Below, in pieces: positions 8,694 through 17,700 of a stretch of 64,000 nucleotides of DNA (positions within the stretch are counted from its first letter, which is position 1; each line of letters begins with the position of its first letter). The notes beneath the pieces are model-generated. The model was not told the origin of the DNA. It searched no databases and saw only the letters and a list, made by a program, of their open reading frames with translations. This DNA is from JAEULH01 sp963789785 (GTDB lineage: Bacteria > Pseudomonadota > Alphaproteobacteria > Rhodospirillales > Defluviicoccaceae): NCBI GenBank assembly GCA_963789785.1, contig CAWBNC010000011.1:196047-260046 (forward strand), read 5' to 3'. The translations under genes and the position numbers were made by a program.

Positions 8694-9555
8694 ATGAAGC
8701 AGTTGAACCCCGTCCAGATACAGCATCATCGGCGCATGCTCGCCGCCTATGGTTTCGGTCTCTTTCCGCTGCCGCGCTATCGGGAAAACCGGCGAGGGCC
8801 GTGGCGGCTGATCCGCCATCTGCCCAGCCTCGCCGACGGCTACGTTTCGCCAACGGCCATGGAGACCGACCGCCACGTCCTCTACCACCGCCGGACGCCG
8901 TGGATGTCGACCGGACTGATGGAATGCGAAAGCCATGCCTATCACGTCCATGCCGCGCACGGTTCGGTAGTCGTTGCCGGGCTCGGGCTCGCCATGTTCG
9001 TCCACGCCGTTGCGGCCAAAAGAAACGTCGACAAGGTCATCGTAATCGAGATTTCGGGAGACGTCATCGATCTCATGCGCGTCGCCGCCGACTGGGATAC
9101 ATGGCCGGATCGCCAGAAAATACTCGTCTTTCACGCTGATGCCCGTGACCCCGCGACTGGCGCAGCGGTCCTCGCCGCTCTTGCCGGTCGTCGGCCCGAT
9201 TACCTCTTCGCCGATATCTGGCGTCGCTGCGACGAGCCGCAAGCGCCCGATGAGATGGCGGCGATGGTCCGCCTGCTGCGTCCGGCCTCGGCCGGCTGGT
9301 GGGGGCAGGAGCTCGCCTTTACCGCCTGGGCGCAGGCCCGTTTCTCCGGCGTCGGCTCTCCGGATGCCGCCACGGAAGCAGCGCTCCGGGCCTGTTTCAG
9401 CGACTTTGGCGTCCCCGTTCCGGTCACACCCGGTTATGCCGCGTTCTGCCGGGATGTCATCGCCATGAACGGCGCGAGCGAGCCGGGGAGGGAGCAAGCC
9501 GTCGACGCTCCGCCGGCTCTGGCGCGCCATGACCGGAGCCGATCCGGAACGCTAG
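8694..9555 (+). CDS. SAM-dependent methyltransferase-like protein (frame shift near 3' end)
   Basis: A Rossmann-type fold is suggested by VVVAGLGLAMFVHAVA (glycine-rich loop) followed by KVIVIEISGDVIDLM, whose acidic residue would contact the ribose of SAM. DYLFADIWRRCDEP follows. The layout resembles spermidine-synthase-like methyltransferases, but the substrate is unknown. Homology-free criteria choose this strand over a long opposite frame: it has normal protein composition and a recognisable fold. Near 9490 the frame appears to slip. The shifted frame ends cleanly in LWRAMTGADPER at a TAG (9553-9555), while the unshifted frame runs on as Arg- and Gly-rich sequence. Confidence 0.6.
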
Positions 9556-9640
9556 GCGCTCAGCCGCGTTGGCATAAACACGGGGGCACAACAAGGCGTG
9601 ATTGTCGTGTCCGATCGCTCGCAACGGAAACAGGACCGCC

Positions 9641-10996
9641 ATGCGGCCAGCATCAAGCCATCGTCTCCGCCGCCTGCTGACCGTCATCGTTATTTTCGGT
9701 GGTCTTCTTGGCGCTCTTTCTGCGCGACCGACCCAAGCGCAGGACACGCTCTTCGACACCCCGGCGCCATCGACCCAGCCGCAGCCTTCGCCGGCGGCGC
9801 CCACGGTGGATGCGGAAGTCGATCCGCACAAGGACGACGCCATCGCGGAGCGGCTGCGCTCGACCTATGCGACCGTCGACGGTCTGGCCCCGGTGGACGT
9901 GCGGGTGAACGCGGGCGTGGTCGTTCTCACCGGCGAGGTGAGCGCGCAGGCGCTCCGTCAGCAGGCGGGCCGTCTTGCCCGGAACATTCGCGGCGTTGCC
10001 GAAGTGGAGAACAGGATCGAGGTCGCACAGGACCTCGAAGGCCGCCTGGCGCCGGCGCTGAAGCGCCTGGGCGAAGTCTGGAGGGGCTTCCTGCGGCTTT
10101 CTCCGGTCCTGCTCGTCGGGCTGGCGATCATGGCGCTGGCGGTGGTGGCGGGGCGCTGGCTGGGTCGACGCAAGGGTCTGTACCGCCGCATATCGGACAA
10201 CGCCTTCATCGCCAGCCTGCTGGCGCAGGTCGTGCAGTTCGCCGTGCTGCTGATCGGCGCGGCGCTGACGCTGCTTCTCCTCGACGCCACCGGCCTGGTC
10301 AATACGCTGCTCGGCGCCGCCGGCATTCTCGGTCTGGCGCTCGGCTTCGCCCTGCGCGACACCGCGGAGAACTACATCGCCAGCATTCTGCTCAGCCTGC
10401 GTCGCCCGTTCGAGCCCTACGACTATGTCCGGATCGAGAATCAGGAGGGCATCGTTGTCCGCCTGACCTCGCGGGCGACCGTGCTGCTGACCCTCGACGG
10501 CAACCAGGTCCGGATCCCGAACGCGACGGTCTTCAAGGGCCTGATCGTCAACTTCACCCGCCAGCCGCAGCGTCGCTTCACCTTTCAGCTCGGCATTGCT
10601 CCGGACGAGGATCTGGGCCGGGCACAGCTGACGGCGGTGGATGCGCTTGCCGGCGTCGACGGTGTTCTGTCCGATCCGCCGCCGGTGGCGCTTTACGAAA
10701 GCGTCGGCGACTCCGCCGTGGTCCTGACGGTCGCGGGATGGATGGATCAGAGTAGTCACGACTTCCTGCGGGTGCGCAGCGAAGCCATCCGGGTGGTGCT
10801 GACAAAGATGGGAGCGGCCGGCGTCGACTTGCCGGAACCGACCGTGCGACTTCGCCGCGCGCCCTCGCCCGGCCGCCCCAGCGTAGACGCGACGCCCGCG
10901 ATAGCCACCGGCCGCGACCGCTCGCTCAACCGGGTGGTGGAGCAGGAGCGGAACCGCACCCAGGACATTCTTGAACCCGATGGCCGCGAGGAATAA
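9641..10996 (+). CDS. MscS-family mechanosensitive channel with N-terminal BON domain
   Basis: 451 residues from the ATG at 9641, which places a signal peptide (RRLLTVIVIFGGLLGALSARPTQA) at the start. Residues about 65-125 form a BON domain with VNAGVVVLTGEVSAQALRQQ, a putative lipid-binding module in the periplasm. Three or four membrane segments follow. The pore-lining helix reads GAAGILGLALGFALRDTAEN, typical of MscS. The beta domain contains PYDYVRIENQEGIV and QVRIPNATVFKGLI. It should open under membrane tension to release solutes in osmotic downshock. The BON-MscS fusion suggests periplasmic control of gating (inference). Confidence 0.85.
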   Translation: MRPASSHRLRRLLTVIVIFGGLLGALSARPTQAQDTLFDTPAPSTQPQPSPAAPTVDAEVDPHKDDAIAERLRSTYATVDGLAPVDVRVNAGVVVLTGEVSAQALRQQAGRLARNIRGVAEVENRIEVAQDLEGRLAPALKRLGEVWRGFLRLSPVLLVGLAIMALAVVAGRWLGRRKGLYRRISDNAFIASLLAQVVQFAVLLIGAALTLLLLDATGLVNTLLGAAGILGLALGFALRDTAENYIASILLSLRRPFEPYDYVRIENQEGIVVRLTSRATVLLTLDGNQVRIPNATVFKGLIVNFTRQPQRRFTFQLGIAPDEDLGRAQLTAVDALAGVDGVLSDPPPVALYESVGDSAVVLTVAGWMDQSSHDFLRVRSEAIRVVLTKMGAAGVDLPEPTVRLRRAPSPGRPSVDATPAIATGRDRSLNRVVEQERNRTQDILEPDGREE

Positions 10997-11090
10997 CGCG
11001 ACCGTCGATTGCAGCCCTGCGATCTTGCCCCGGCTCGGGGCCGGCCGATATGATCGTCAGGTCGGATCAGCAGTTGGGAAGCTGCGCACT

Positions 11091-11333
11091 ATGCGCGTTC
11101 GTCTCGTTGGCACAGCAGCCTGCATTGCCGTATTCGCCCTCGGCGCCTGCGCCGGCAGCCCGTCGCCACCGCCGGCTGCCGATGTCGCCGCCCTGCCGCC
11201 CAGCCATCTGGAGCGCACGATGCTCGGCCCCGATGCGAACAACGCGTTCTTTCTTAAAAGGTTTCGCGACTGCGCTGCATGGGCCTCCTACACCTATTGT
11301 CAGGCCGACATGTATGGAGGGCTGACGCCATAA
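11091..11333 (+). CDS. Small lipoprotein
   Basis: 80 residues. The start at 11091 gives MRVRLVGTAACIAVFALGAC, a short charged N-terminus, hydrophobic stretch and lipobox LGAC, so Cys20 should be lipidated after cleavage by signal peptidase II. The mature part contains two further cysteines (RDCAAW and YTYCQA). Nothing identifies the function. It lies 94 bases after the MscS-type gene on the same strand. Confidence 0.65.
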   Translation: MRVRLVGTAACIAVFALGACAGSPSPPPAADVAALPPSHLERTMLGPDANNAFFLKRFRDCAAWASYTYCQADMYGGLTP

Positions 11334-11355
11334 CGCGATCCGCGGCGAGGTCACT

Positions 11356-11580
11356 ATGGATCTGAAGGAGGGCGCGGCGCTGCGTTTTGAGGATATGGCG
11401 CCGCAGGATCGGGCGGCCGCGGCCCAGGCCGCGTCGCGCTACCTGCTTGCCAACGACTTCGCCAGCCTCGATGAGGCATGCGAGACACGCGGGCTGGCGA
11501 TGCAGGATCTGTGGGACGACATCATGGCCGTTGCCCACCTGCCGGCCTGCAGCGTTCCGGTGTTCGCCTTTGCGACCTGA
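11356..11580 (+). CDS. Small hypothetical protein
   Basis: 74 residues, starting MDLKEGAALRFEDMAPQD. It is rich in Ala and acidic residues and probably helical (DRAAAAQAASRYLLANDF); two cysteines are present. It starts 22 bases after the lipoprotein gene, so the two may be one transcript. No family recognised. Confidence 0.55.
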   Translation: MDLKEGAALRFEDMAPQDRAAAAQAASRYLLANDFASLDEACETRGLAMQDLWDDIMAVAHLPACSVPVFAFAT

Positions 11581-11625
11581 TCGTGCTCGCGCGCCAGCCT
11601 CATCCGGCGCATGCCGGTTGATCTG

Positions 11626-12054
11626 TCAGCCGTTCGGATTTCCAGTTGGATTCCTGGCGCGGCCCACTGCGGCGCACGCGTCCTTGACCGTGATTTCGTA
11701 CTCGGCCCGAGCCGGATCGTAGGTGCGCGGCTCGCGGGCGAGAAACCAGTCGAGCGCCTCGTCCCAGTAGGTCACGGTCCATCCCGGCAGCTCCCGCTTG
11801 ACCGCCCGCGCCAGTTCGAGGCCCTCGGCGGCAAAGGCGACGAAGTCGAAGCGCGAGCCGGTGAGGTCCTCGTAATCGAGGGGATGGCATCGGTCTTCGA
11901 AGCGGGCGTTCCAGTCCGCCAGCCGCTGCGCAAGCGCCGCGCTCAACGGCGGCGCGCCCAGGCGGCGGGTGTCCTCGTCGCCGAGCTGATAGCCGGCTGA
12001 GCAATAGTCGGCGACGATCCGGATTCTTGCCACGGCCGTTTCACCTTCCTGCAT
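11626..12054 (-). CDS. Hypothetical protein
   Basis: About 142 residues. The ATG at 12054 (MQEGETAVARIRIVADYC) is used; a GTG seven codons later, just before ARIRIVADYCSAGYQ, is an alternative. The middle reads RFEDRCHPLDYEDLTGSRFD and the end YDPARAEYEITVKDACAA, a globular soluble protein without membrane segment. I do not recognise the family. It sits alone on the minus strand, facing away from the M15 peptidase gene. Confidence 0.6.
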   Translation of the reverse strand: MQEGETAVARIRIVADYCSAGYQLGDEDTRRLGAPPLSAALAQRLADWNARFEDRCHPLDYEDLTGSRFDFVAFAAEGLELARAVKRELPGWTVTYWDEALDWFLAREPRTYDPARAEYEITVKDACAAVGRARNPTGNPNG

Positions 12055-12195
12055 AAGGCGAAGGATGCTGCCCCCAGTATATCGCGGGCTTGCCGGTACG
12101 TCAGGTCGTGCGCCACGGGTCCGGAGCCCTGACCACGGAGGCCGAAGCTGAGCCACACCGCCGCGGGCACAATTTCCGGGACGGATAGGACCCAA

Positions 12196-12230
12196 GTGGG
12201 TTAATATAGGGTTATTATCCTATAGCCCAC
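12196..12230. promoter_or_regulatory. 35-bp imperfect palindrome before the M15 peptidase gene
   Basis: The arms are GTGGG..TATAGG and CCTATA..CCCAC around GTTATTAT, immediately upstream of the ribosome site CGGAG and the ATG at 12241. The core is unusually AT-rich for this genome. It could be an operator or an RNA hairpin. Confidence 0.5.
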
Positions 12231-12240
12231 GGAGAATCCT

Positions 12241-12842
12241 ATGAGTGAACCGCTGTTCGGCGGCGACGTCCTGTTCCAGCAGAGGCTCCTGAAGACGGCG
12301 CGCCTGTACCCCGGCGCTCTTGACGGCCTCTGGGGGCCGCTGACCGATCAGGCGACGGCAACCTTCGCCGTGGCGAGCGAAGACATTGCCTGCCCGCTTC
12401 GGCCGTTTCGATGCGCGCTCGGAGCATCGGATCGCCTCGCTCCAGCTTCCCGCGCAGAAAGCCGCGCGGACCTTCCTCTCCCGCACCCGGGCCTCGGGAC
12501 TTGACGCCCGAATAATTTCGGCGACCCGCAGCTACGATGAACAGAACCAGCTGTTCCGACGCGGCCGCTATGGCCGGCCCGGCCCGAAGGTCACGAACGC
12601 CAGGGGCGGACAAAGCAACCACAACTTCGCCATCGCCTGGGACATCGGGTTGTTCGAGGCCGGGGTCTATCTGACCGGGGCCGCTGCCTACGAGCGCGCC
12701 GCGCAGGCCGGGCTGATCGATGAGCTGGAGTGGGGCGGGACGTGGCGTTCGTTTCGCGACACGCCGCACTACCAGCTCGCCAACGGGCTTGTCGGTGGCG
12801 GCGACGCGGGCGCTGTTCGAGGCCGGCGAGCGATACTTCTGA
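12241..12842 (+). CDS. M15-family peptidase, endolysin-like (two frame shifts)
   Basis: The N-terminal 50 residues (DVLFQQRLLKTARLYPGALDGLWGPLTDQATATF) resemble a peptidoglycan-binding repeat. The catalytic part has the zinc motif in NARGGQSNHNFAIAWDIGLF (His and Asp ligands) and the last His in TPHYQLAN. This matches L-alanyl-D-glutamate or D-Ala-D-Ala carboxypeptidases used by phages and some bacteria to cut cell wall peptides. Shifts near 12385 and 12790 must be undone; after the second, the frame ends VAATRALFEAGERYF at a TGA. No holin or spanin is visible nearby, so it may be a phage remnant or a host wall enzyme. Confidence 0.75.
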
Positions 12843-12863
12843 TCCGCGGCGGCCCGCCGACCG

Positions 12864-13553
12864 TCAGCGCTTGCGGCGTTCCAGGACGTCGAGGATGAGG
12901 TGGAGCAGCTCGTCGGGCCGGTTGGTCAACCCGAAGGCGAACGGCGGGATGCCGCGGGCCGGGTCGAACTCGCCGACGTAATAGACCACCGGCAAGGCGG
13001 GATGAGAGTCCTTCAGCCGGTCCAGCATCTTGAGCCCGGCCGCCGCGTCGTCCCCCCGCTTCAGGTCGCTCAGGATGATGTCGAACGGCTGCTTGCCGAG
13101 CCGGTCCAGCGCCTCATCGGTGCTGCGAGCGGTCTCGACGTCCGCGCGAAGCTGATGCAGCATTTTGATTTCGTTGAAGTTGTTTTCGGGGACGTCGTCC
13201 ACCCAGAGGATTTTCGCCTTCTGCAGCAGGCCGAGGTGACGCGAGGCCCGATCCATTGCGAGGCTTGCCTCCTCCTCGCTCACCTCGACCTTCCAGTTCC
13301 CGTGCTTGCGCGCCAGCGCCACCGACGCCTGGATCGCTTCGCGGACGAAGGAACACTCGATCCCGCCAATCTTCAGGCCGGTGACCAGCGGCAGCAGCTG
13401 GTTCTTGATCGGACGATAGAAGATCAGCGCCACGATGATGGCGACCACCAGCCACAGCGCGCTGGGCAGAATCTTCACCAGCTCGATCACCACGGGCTCG
13501 GTGAGAAGACCGGCATCGCCCTCTATCGTGGATCCCTGCGCCATCCGGTCCAT
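12864..13553 (-). CDS. Membrane-anchored degenerate response-receiver protein
   Basis: 229 residues. One membrane helix near the N-terminus (ILPSALWLVVAIIVALIFY, about residues 29-47) is followed by a linker and a receiver-like domain from about residue 112. That domain has the acidic pair in KILWVDDVPENN and the phospho-acceptor position in FDIILSDLKRGDD. The conserved Lys-Pro near the end is replaced by Asn-Arg in AFGLTNRPDELLHLI, and the Thr/Ser switch position reads VVYYVGE. So it may bind signals without normal phosphotransfer (inference). It is transcribed divergently from the SIR2-STAND pair. Confidence 0.7.
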   Translation of the reverse strand: MDRMAQGSTIEGDAGLLTEPVVIELVKILPSALWLVVAIIVALIFYRPIKNQLLPLVTGLKIGGIECSFVREAIQASVALARKHGNWKVEVSEEEASLAMDRASRHLGLLQKAKILWVDDVPENNFNEIKMLHQLRADVETARSTDEALDRLGKQPFDIILSDLKRGDDAAAGLKMLDRLKDSHPALPVVYYVGEFDPARGIPPFAFGLTNRPDELLHLILDVLERRKR

Positions 13554-13856
13554 CCTGTCATCCTGCGCCCCAGGGAGCTGGGAGATGGTCGCTCGTGCCG
13601 GCCCATCAGCAGGGGCGGTAGAACAAAAAGCCTACTTTATCTAATCGAAGTGGCCGCGCGCGAGCAAGCTCAGGAAGTAGCGGACTTGGACAAACGGGGG
13701 CCACCGCGTTATGATCGAGGTTAAAATCAGACAAAGCAGGGACGGTGGGGACGCGGGAGGGGTCGCATCATGGCAGCATCTGCCGAGCGCGGAGCCGTGG
13801 CGCACGAAACCACCGGGGGTGGTGGATATGGCCGGGGGTGGCGGTAATGGCAGAGT
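13554..13856 (+). other. Divergent promoter region of the SIR2-STAND module
   Basis: The gap of about 300 bases between the receiver-like gene and the SIR2 gene has no credible ORF. It becomes AT-rich around 13630-13740 and holds a sigma-70-like promoter, listed separately. Confidence 0.5.
13686..13715 (+). promoter_or_regulatory. Candidate sigma-70 promoter for the SIR2-STAND operon
   Basis: TTGGAC (13686-13691), an 18-base spacer and TATGAT (13710-13715), about 140 bases before the SIR2 start. Confidence 0.45.
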
Positions 13857-14787
13857 TTGAACGGCTCGCCCTACAAGACGATAGCGAACCTCCTGCGCAC
13901 AGGAGACGTCATACCCTTTCTCGGTGCTGGCGCATCCGTGTTCGAAAAGCCGAAAGATGACTCCGACGGTGGCGGCAATCTTCCTCCTCCGACAGCGCAA
14001 GAACTTGCCGAGTTCCTTGCGACGGAGGGGGAGTTCCCTGAAGAGTCGGCGCCGGACAAAAGACAAAATCTGGCACTTGTGGCTTCCTACACCGGCATTT
14101 TCGGTGGCAGAGATTACTTGCGCAGGCTCATGCGCCAGAAATTTTCACAAGAATTCGGATGGAACTCTCTTCATGAACTTCTGGCAATGATCGCTAAAGG
14201 AGGCAGTAAGCTCCTAATTATTACAACCAACTATGACGATATGATAGAAACGGCTTTCGACAAAGAGGAAGTAGATTACCATCTAGTCACCACCAACATG
14301 AACGACGTTGAGAAGCCCGGCACCCTTCACTACGGAAAAGGTCCTAGATCGCACGCTCTTGATTGGGTTTTGCCGAGAAATGTAAAAGTGGAAGATGATA
14401 GATTATCTATCATATATAAAATTCATGGAAGCGTTAACAGATAAAGAGAACGACCAGGATGGTTACGTAATAACTGAAGAACATTATACGCGGTTCTTGG
14501 CCAGTTTTTCGTCGGCGAAAAAATCTACCTTAGTGCCGCCCGATATTGCGTTAATGATGAGGGATAGCCGGTTTCTTTTCCTCGGATATAGTCTGCGAGA
14601 CTGGAACCTGCGTGTCTTGCTTGAGACCGTATCGCGCGTTGACAGGCCTCGATCCTGGGCTGTGCAGGCCGATCCCGATATTGTCGAGAAGAAAATATGG
14701 AGCACAAAGGATGTGGGTGTCTATGGCGTCAATCTGCGGGATTTCGTCAAAGAACTTGAAACCTGTTATTTTGATGGGAAAAGATGA
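13857..14787 (+). CDS. SIR2-like NAD-binding protein (one frame shift)
   Basis: About 310 residues of the SIR2_2 type. Motifs in order: DVIPFLGAGASVF (NAD loop), KLLIITTNYDDMIETAF, IYKIHGSVN with the catalytic His, VITEEHYTRFL, and SRFLFLGYSLRDWNLRVLLE. The full motif set is present only if a shift near 14437 is repaired. In defence systems such domains hydrolyse NAD+ and starve the infected cell. The first in-frame start is a TTG at 13857; an ATG at 13848 leads into another frame, so a one-base error near the start is possible. The gene overlaps the STAND gene by four bases (ATGA). It is clearly more AT-rich than its surroundings, a sign of transfer. Confidence 0.8.
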
Positions 14788-17700
14788 CACCGAATGTTAC
14801 CTTGGAAACCGTAGCAAAGGGAACCGCTAGGGAATTGGAGTGCCCTTACCGCGGGCTAGCTTCATTCTCTGAGAAGTATCGCGAGTACTTCTTCGGGCGC
14901 GAAACAGACGCGAGGCAAATCGCCGCGAGCGCGATCGTCGACAGCCTCGTAGTGCTGTTCGGACCGAGCGGCGTCGGCAAAAGCTCCATCGTCGGCGCGG
15001 CGCTGCCGCGGTCCCTCGATGCGCTTGTCCAGAACACGCTCGTCGTTCCGTTCTCGCACTGGGGAGACGGCTTTTACGACACCCTGCTTGGCGAGGCGAA
15101 AGAGCGCTCGGGCCTCTCCGATCGCGGCAGCGTCGAGTCTATGGAGACGGTCGCGCGGGTCTGGAACAAGGAACGCAAGGCGCCGATCGTGTTCGTCTTC
15201 GATCAGTTTGAGCAGTATTTTCTAAACGCGCCGTCCGGTGCTTTTGAAGTGGACTTAGCGCGAACCGTCAATAGCCGTGATCTGGATGCACACGTCCTGA
15301 TCAGTATCCGGGAGGACGCGCTCCACGAGCTGGAGTACTTGCGCGACCGCCTGCCCGGCATTCTCAGCGATCCGATACGCCTTGATTACCTGGACAAAGA
15401 GGCGGCGGAGAGAGCCATCCGGGAGCCGCTCCGCGTCTTCCAGCAAAACTTTGGCGATAATGCCGGGCCGATCGCGATAGAGGATGCGCTCGTTCAAGAG
15501 CTGTTGGGCAAGGCCTCCCGTGCGTCTGACCCGGCGCAGTTCGAGACGCCTTATCTCCAGCTTGTGTTGGAGCGTCTGTGGAACGAGGAACGGGCCGTAG
15601 GCTCGCAAACACTGCGGCTTGCCACCTACGACAGATTGCGCGGCTGGGAAGGGATTGCCGATAGCCATGTCAGCAGTACGCTGAAAGCGGTGCTGAGCGA
15701 GGAGGAGCGTTCTCTGTGCGCCCGCTTGTTCGACCGCATGGTTACGCCGTCGGGCATGAAAATCGCGATGTCGGCGAGGGATTTAGCCGACATGGTTAAT
15801 CCGAAGATGGATCAGGAGGAACGGGATCGGTGGAGGAAGGAAGTTGAGCGAGTTCTCGAAAAACTCGGCAAAGCGGACAGCCGCATCATTTGCCCGGTGA
15901 TTTCGGCGCGGGACCCGGAGCAACCGCGCTACGAGATTTTTCACGACGTGCTCGCGCGACCGATCATCGCCTGGAAGCGCGCCTTCGACAATGAACAGGC
16001 GCAGCAACGTCTGCGTGCTGAAGCCGAAGAAGAGCAAAATCGTAAGCAGGCCGAAGCTCGAGAAGGCGAACCAAGAGACCGAGAAACAGAGGCGAAGCGC
16101 TAAACGCTTCCGCGCGGTAGCGATCATTGCCGTGGCGTTGTTCGCGGTCGCTTTGGCCGCGGCGGTTTCCGCAGCCGTCTCATCGCATGAAAGTGCATTG
16201 AAGCAATCGCGGGTTCTTGCCCAGCGCGCCGATTTCGCGATGAATTTCGGAGATCATCGTTCCGCACTTCTCCTGGCGCTGGAAGCGCTGCCCGAGAAGG
16301 AAAAGTGGAACAACTGGCTCTTCAAGCCGGTTAACAACTGGCTCTTCAAGCCAGTAACCGAAGAGGCGAAGACCGTGCTCGCGAGCGCCGTGCTGCGGCC
16401 GCTCGGCTCCACCCTTTCTGGCCACGATGATCCGATCAGAGGCGTCGCTTTCAGCCCAACAGAGGATGTCATCCTGACCGCGTCCGAAGACAAAACCGCC
16501 AAATTGTGGAGGTGGAACGACGACGACGGCGACTGGAAGCCGAGCCACACACCACTGGAGCATGACGCAGCCGTCAACTCGGCCAGGTTCAGTCCCGATG
16601 GCACGCTCATCCTTACGGGGGCGGACAACGGTTGGGCCTACATCTGGGACGCGCGCAGCGGCAAGAAGCTGACAGAGTGGCGAGTTGAAAAGGAAGGCGG
16701 TCGAACCATCGTTGACATAAGCCCCGACAATAAGCGTATCGCCACCGTCGTCATGGGCGGCAACGCAAGCATCTGGGATTGGGACCGTAGAGAAGGACCT
16801 GACCCGGAGGGCCTCTATCGCCCGCCCAAACTGCTCAGGCCGCTGATAGGCGAACAGAACAGGACACATGCCGCGGGAACCAACTTTATCGCATTCGATC
16901 GCAACGGCGGGCGGGTCGTGACGACCTCCTGGCGAGGTGAGGCACGCGTGTGGGATGTTGAAACGGGAAAACGCCTCCACGAACTCGCGCCGGCTGAGCG
17001 CAACGAGCGCGGGGTATGCGAGGAAAACAACCCCGGACACTGCGATGCGGTGTTCTTTGCCGACTTCGACCCGGCAAACCCCGATCGACTTGTTACGGCG
17101 TCCCTCGACAAGACGGCGCTCATCTGGCAGCTGCGAAAAGGGCAGCGAGAAGCCACGGTGCTGCACAAGCTCGTCGGCCATGACAGAGGGGTAACGTATG
17201 CCGCGTTCAGCAAAGATGGCAGCCGGGTCATCACGACGGCTCTCGATGGGGCGGTGCGTCTGTGGGACTCCGAAACCGGCGAGACACTTCAGGTCCTGCA
17301 AGGCCCGGCGACCGTAGCTGGCTTCCCGGCGTCGGCGGCACTGAGCCCGAACGAAGATTACGTGGTCGCGAGCTTTTCGAACAAGTGGGCGCATATCTGG
17401 AAGATTCCGGAACCTCCCGCATTGTCCCGGATACTATTTCTGGCTAGCCAAGCCAGTCATTCAACCGTCGGTCCGGCAAGTAGGCGGATCTCCGTAGCCG
17501 GTTTGGCTGTTGATCTTTACGATCGAGCCACATCGCGCCACGTAGAAGCGACGCGGTCCTTTGCAAGAGGCCCGGTGACGGCGTCGATCGCTCCAGGAGG
17601 CTCGCAGATCGCAGTTGCCTCCGGCCCGTGTACTAAAATCTACAATATCGACGGCAAGAGCGATAACGAGGTGCTCGATCACGTTCTTTCTCTGCGCCAC

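Noticed and set aside
8622..9530. Long reverse-strand frame opposite the methyltransferase-like gene
   Set aside because: It is a mirror frame caused by GC-rich codon use. The forward frame has a recognisable SAM-binding pattern and normal composition.
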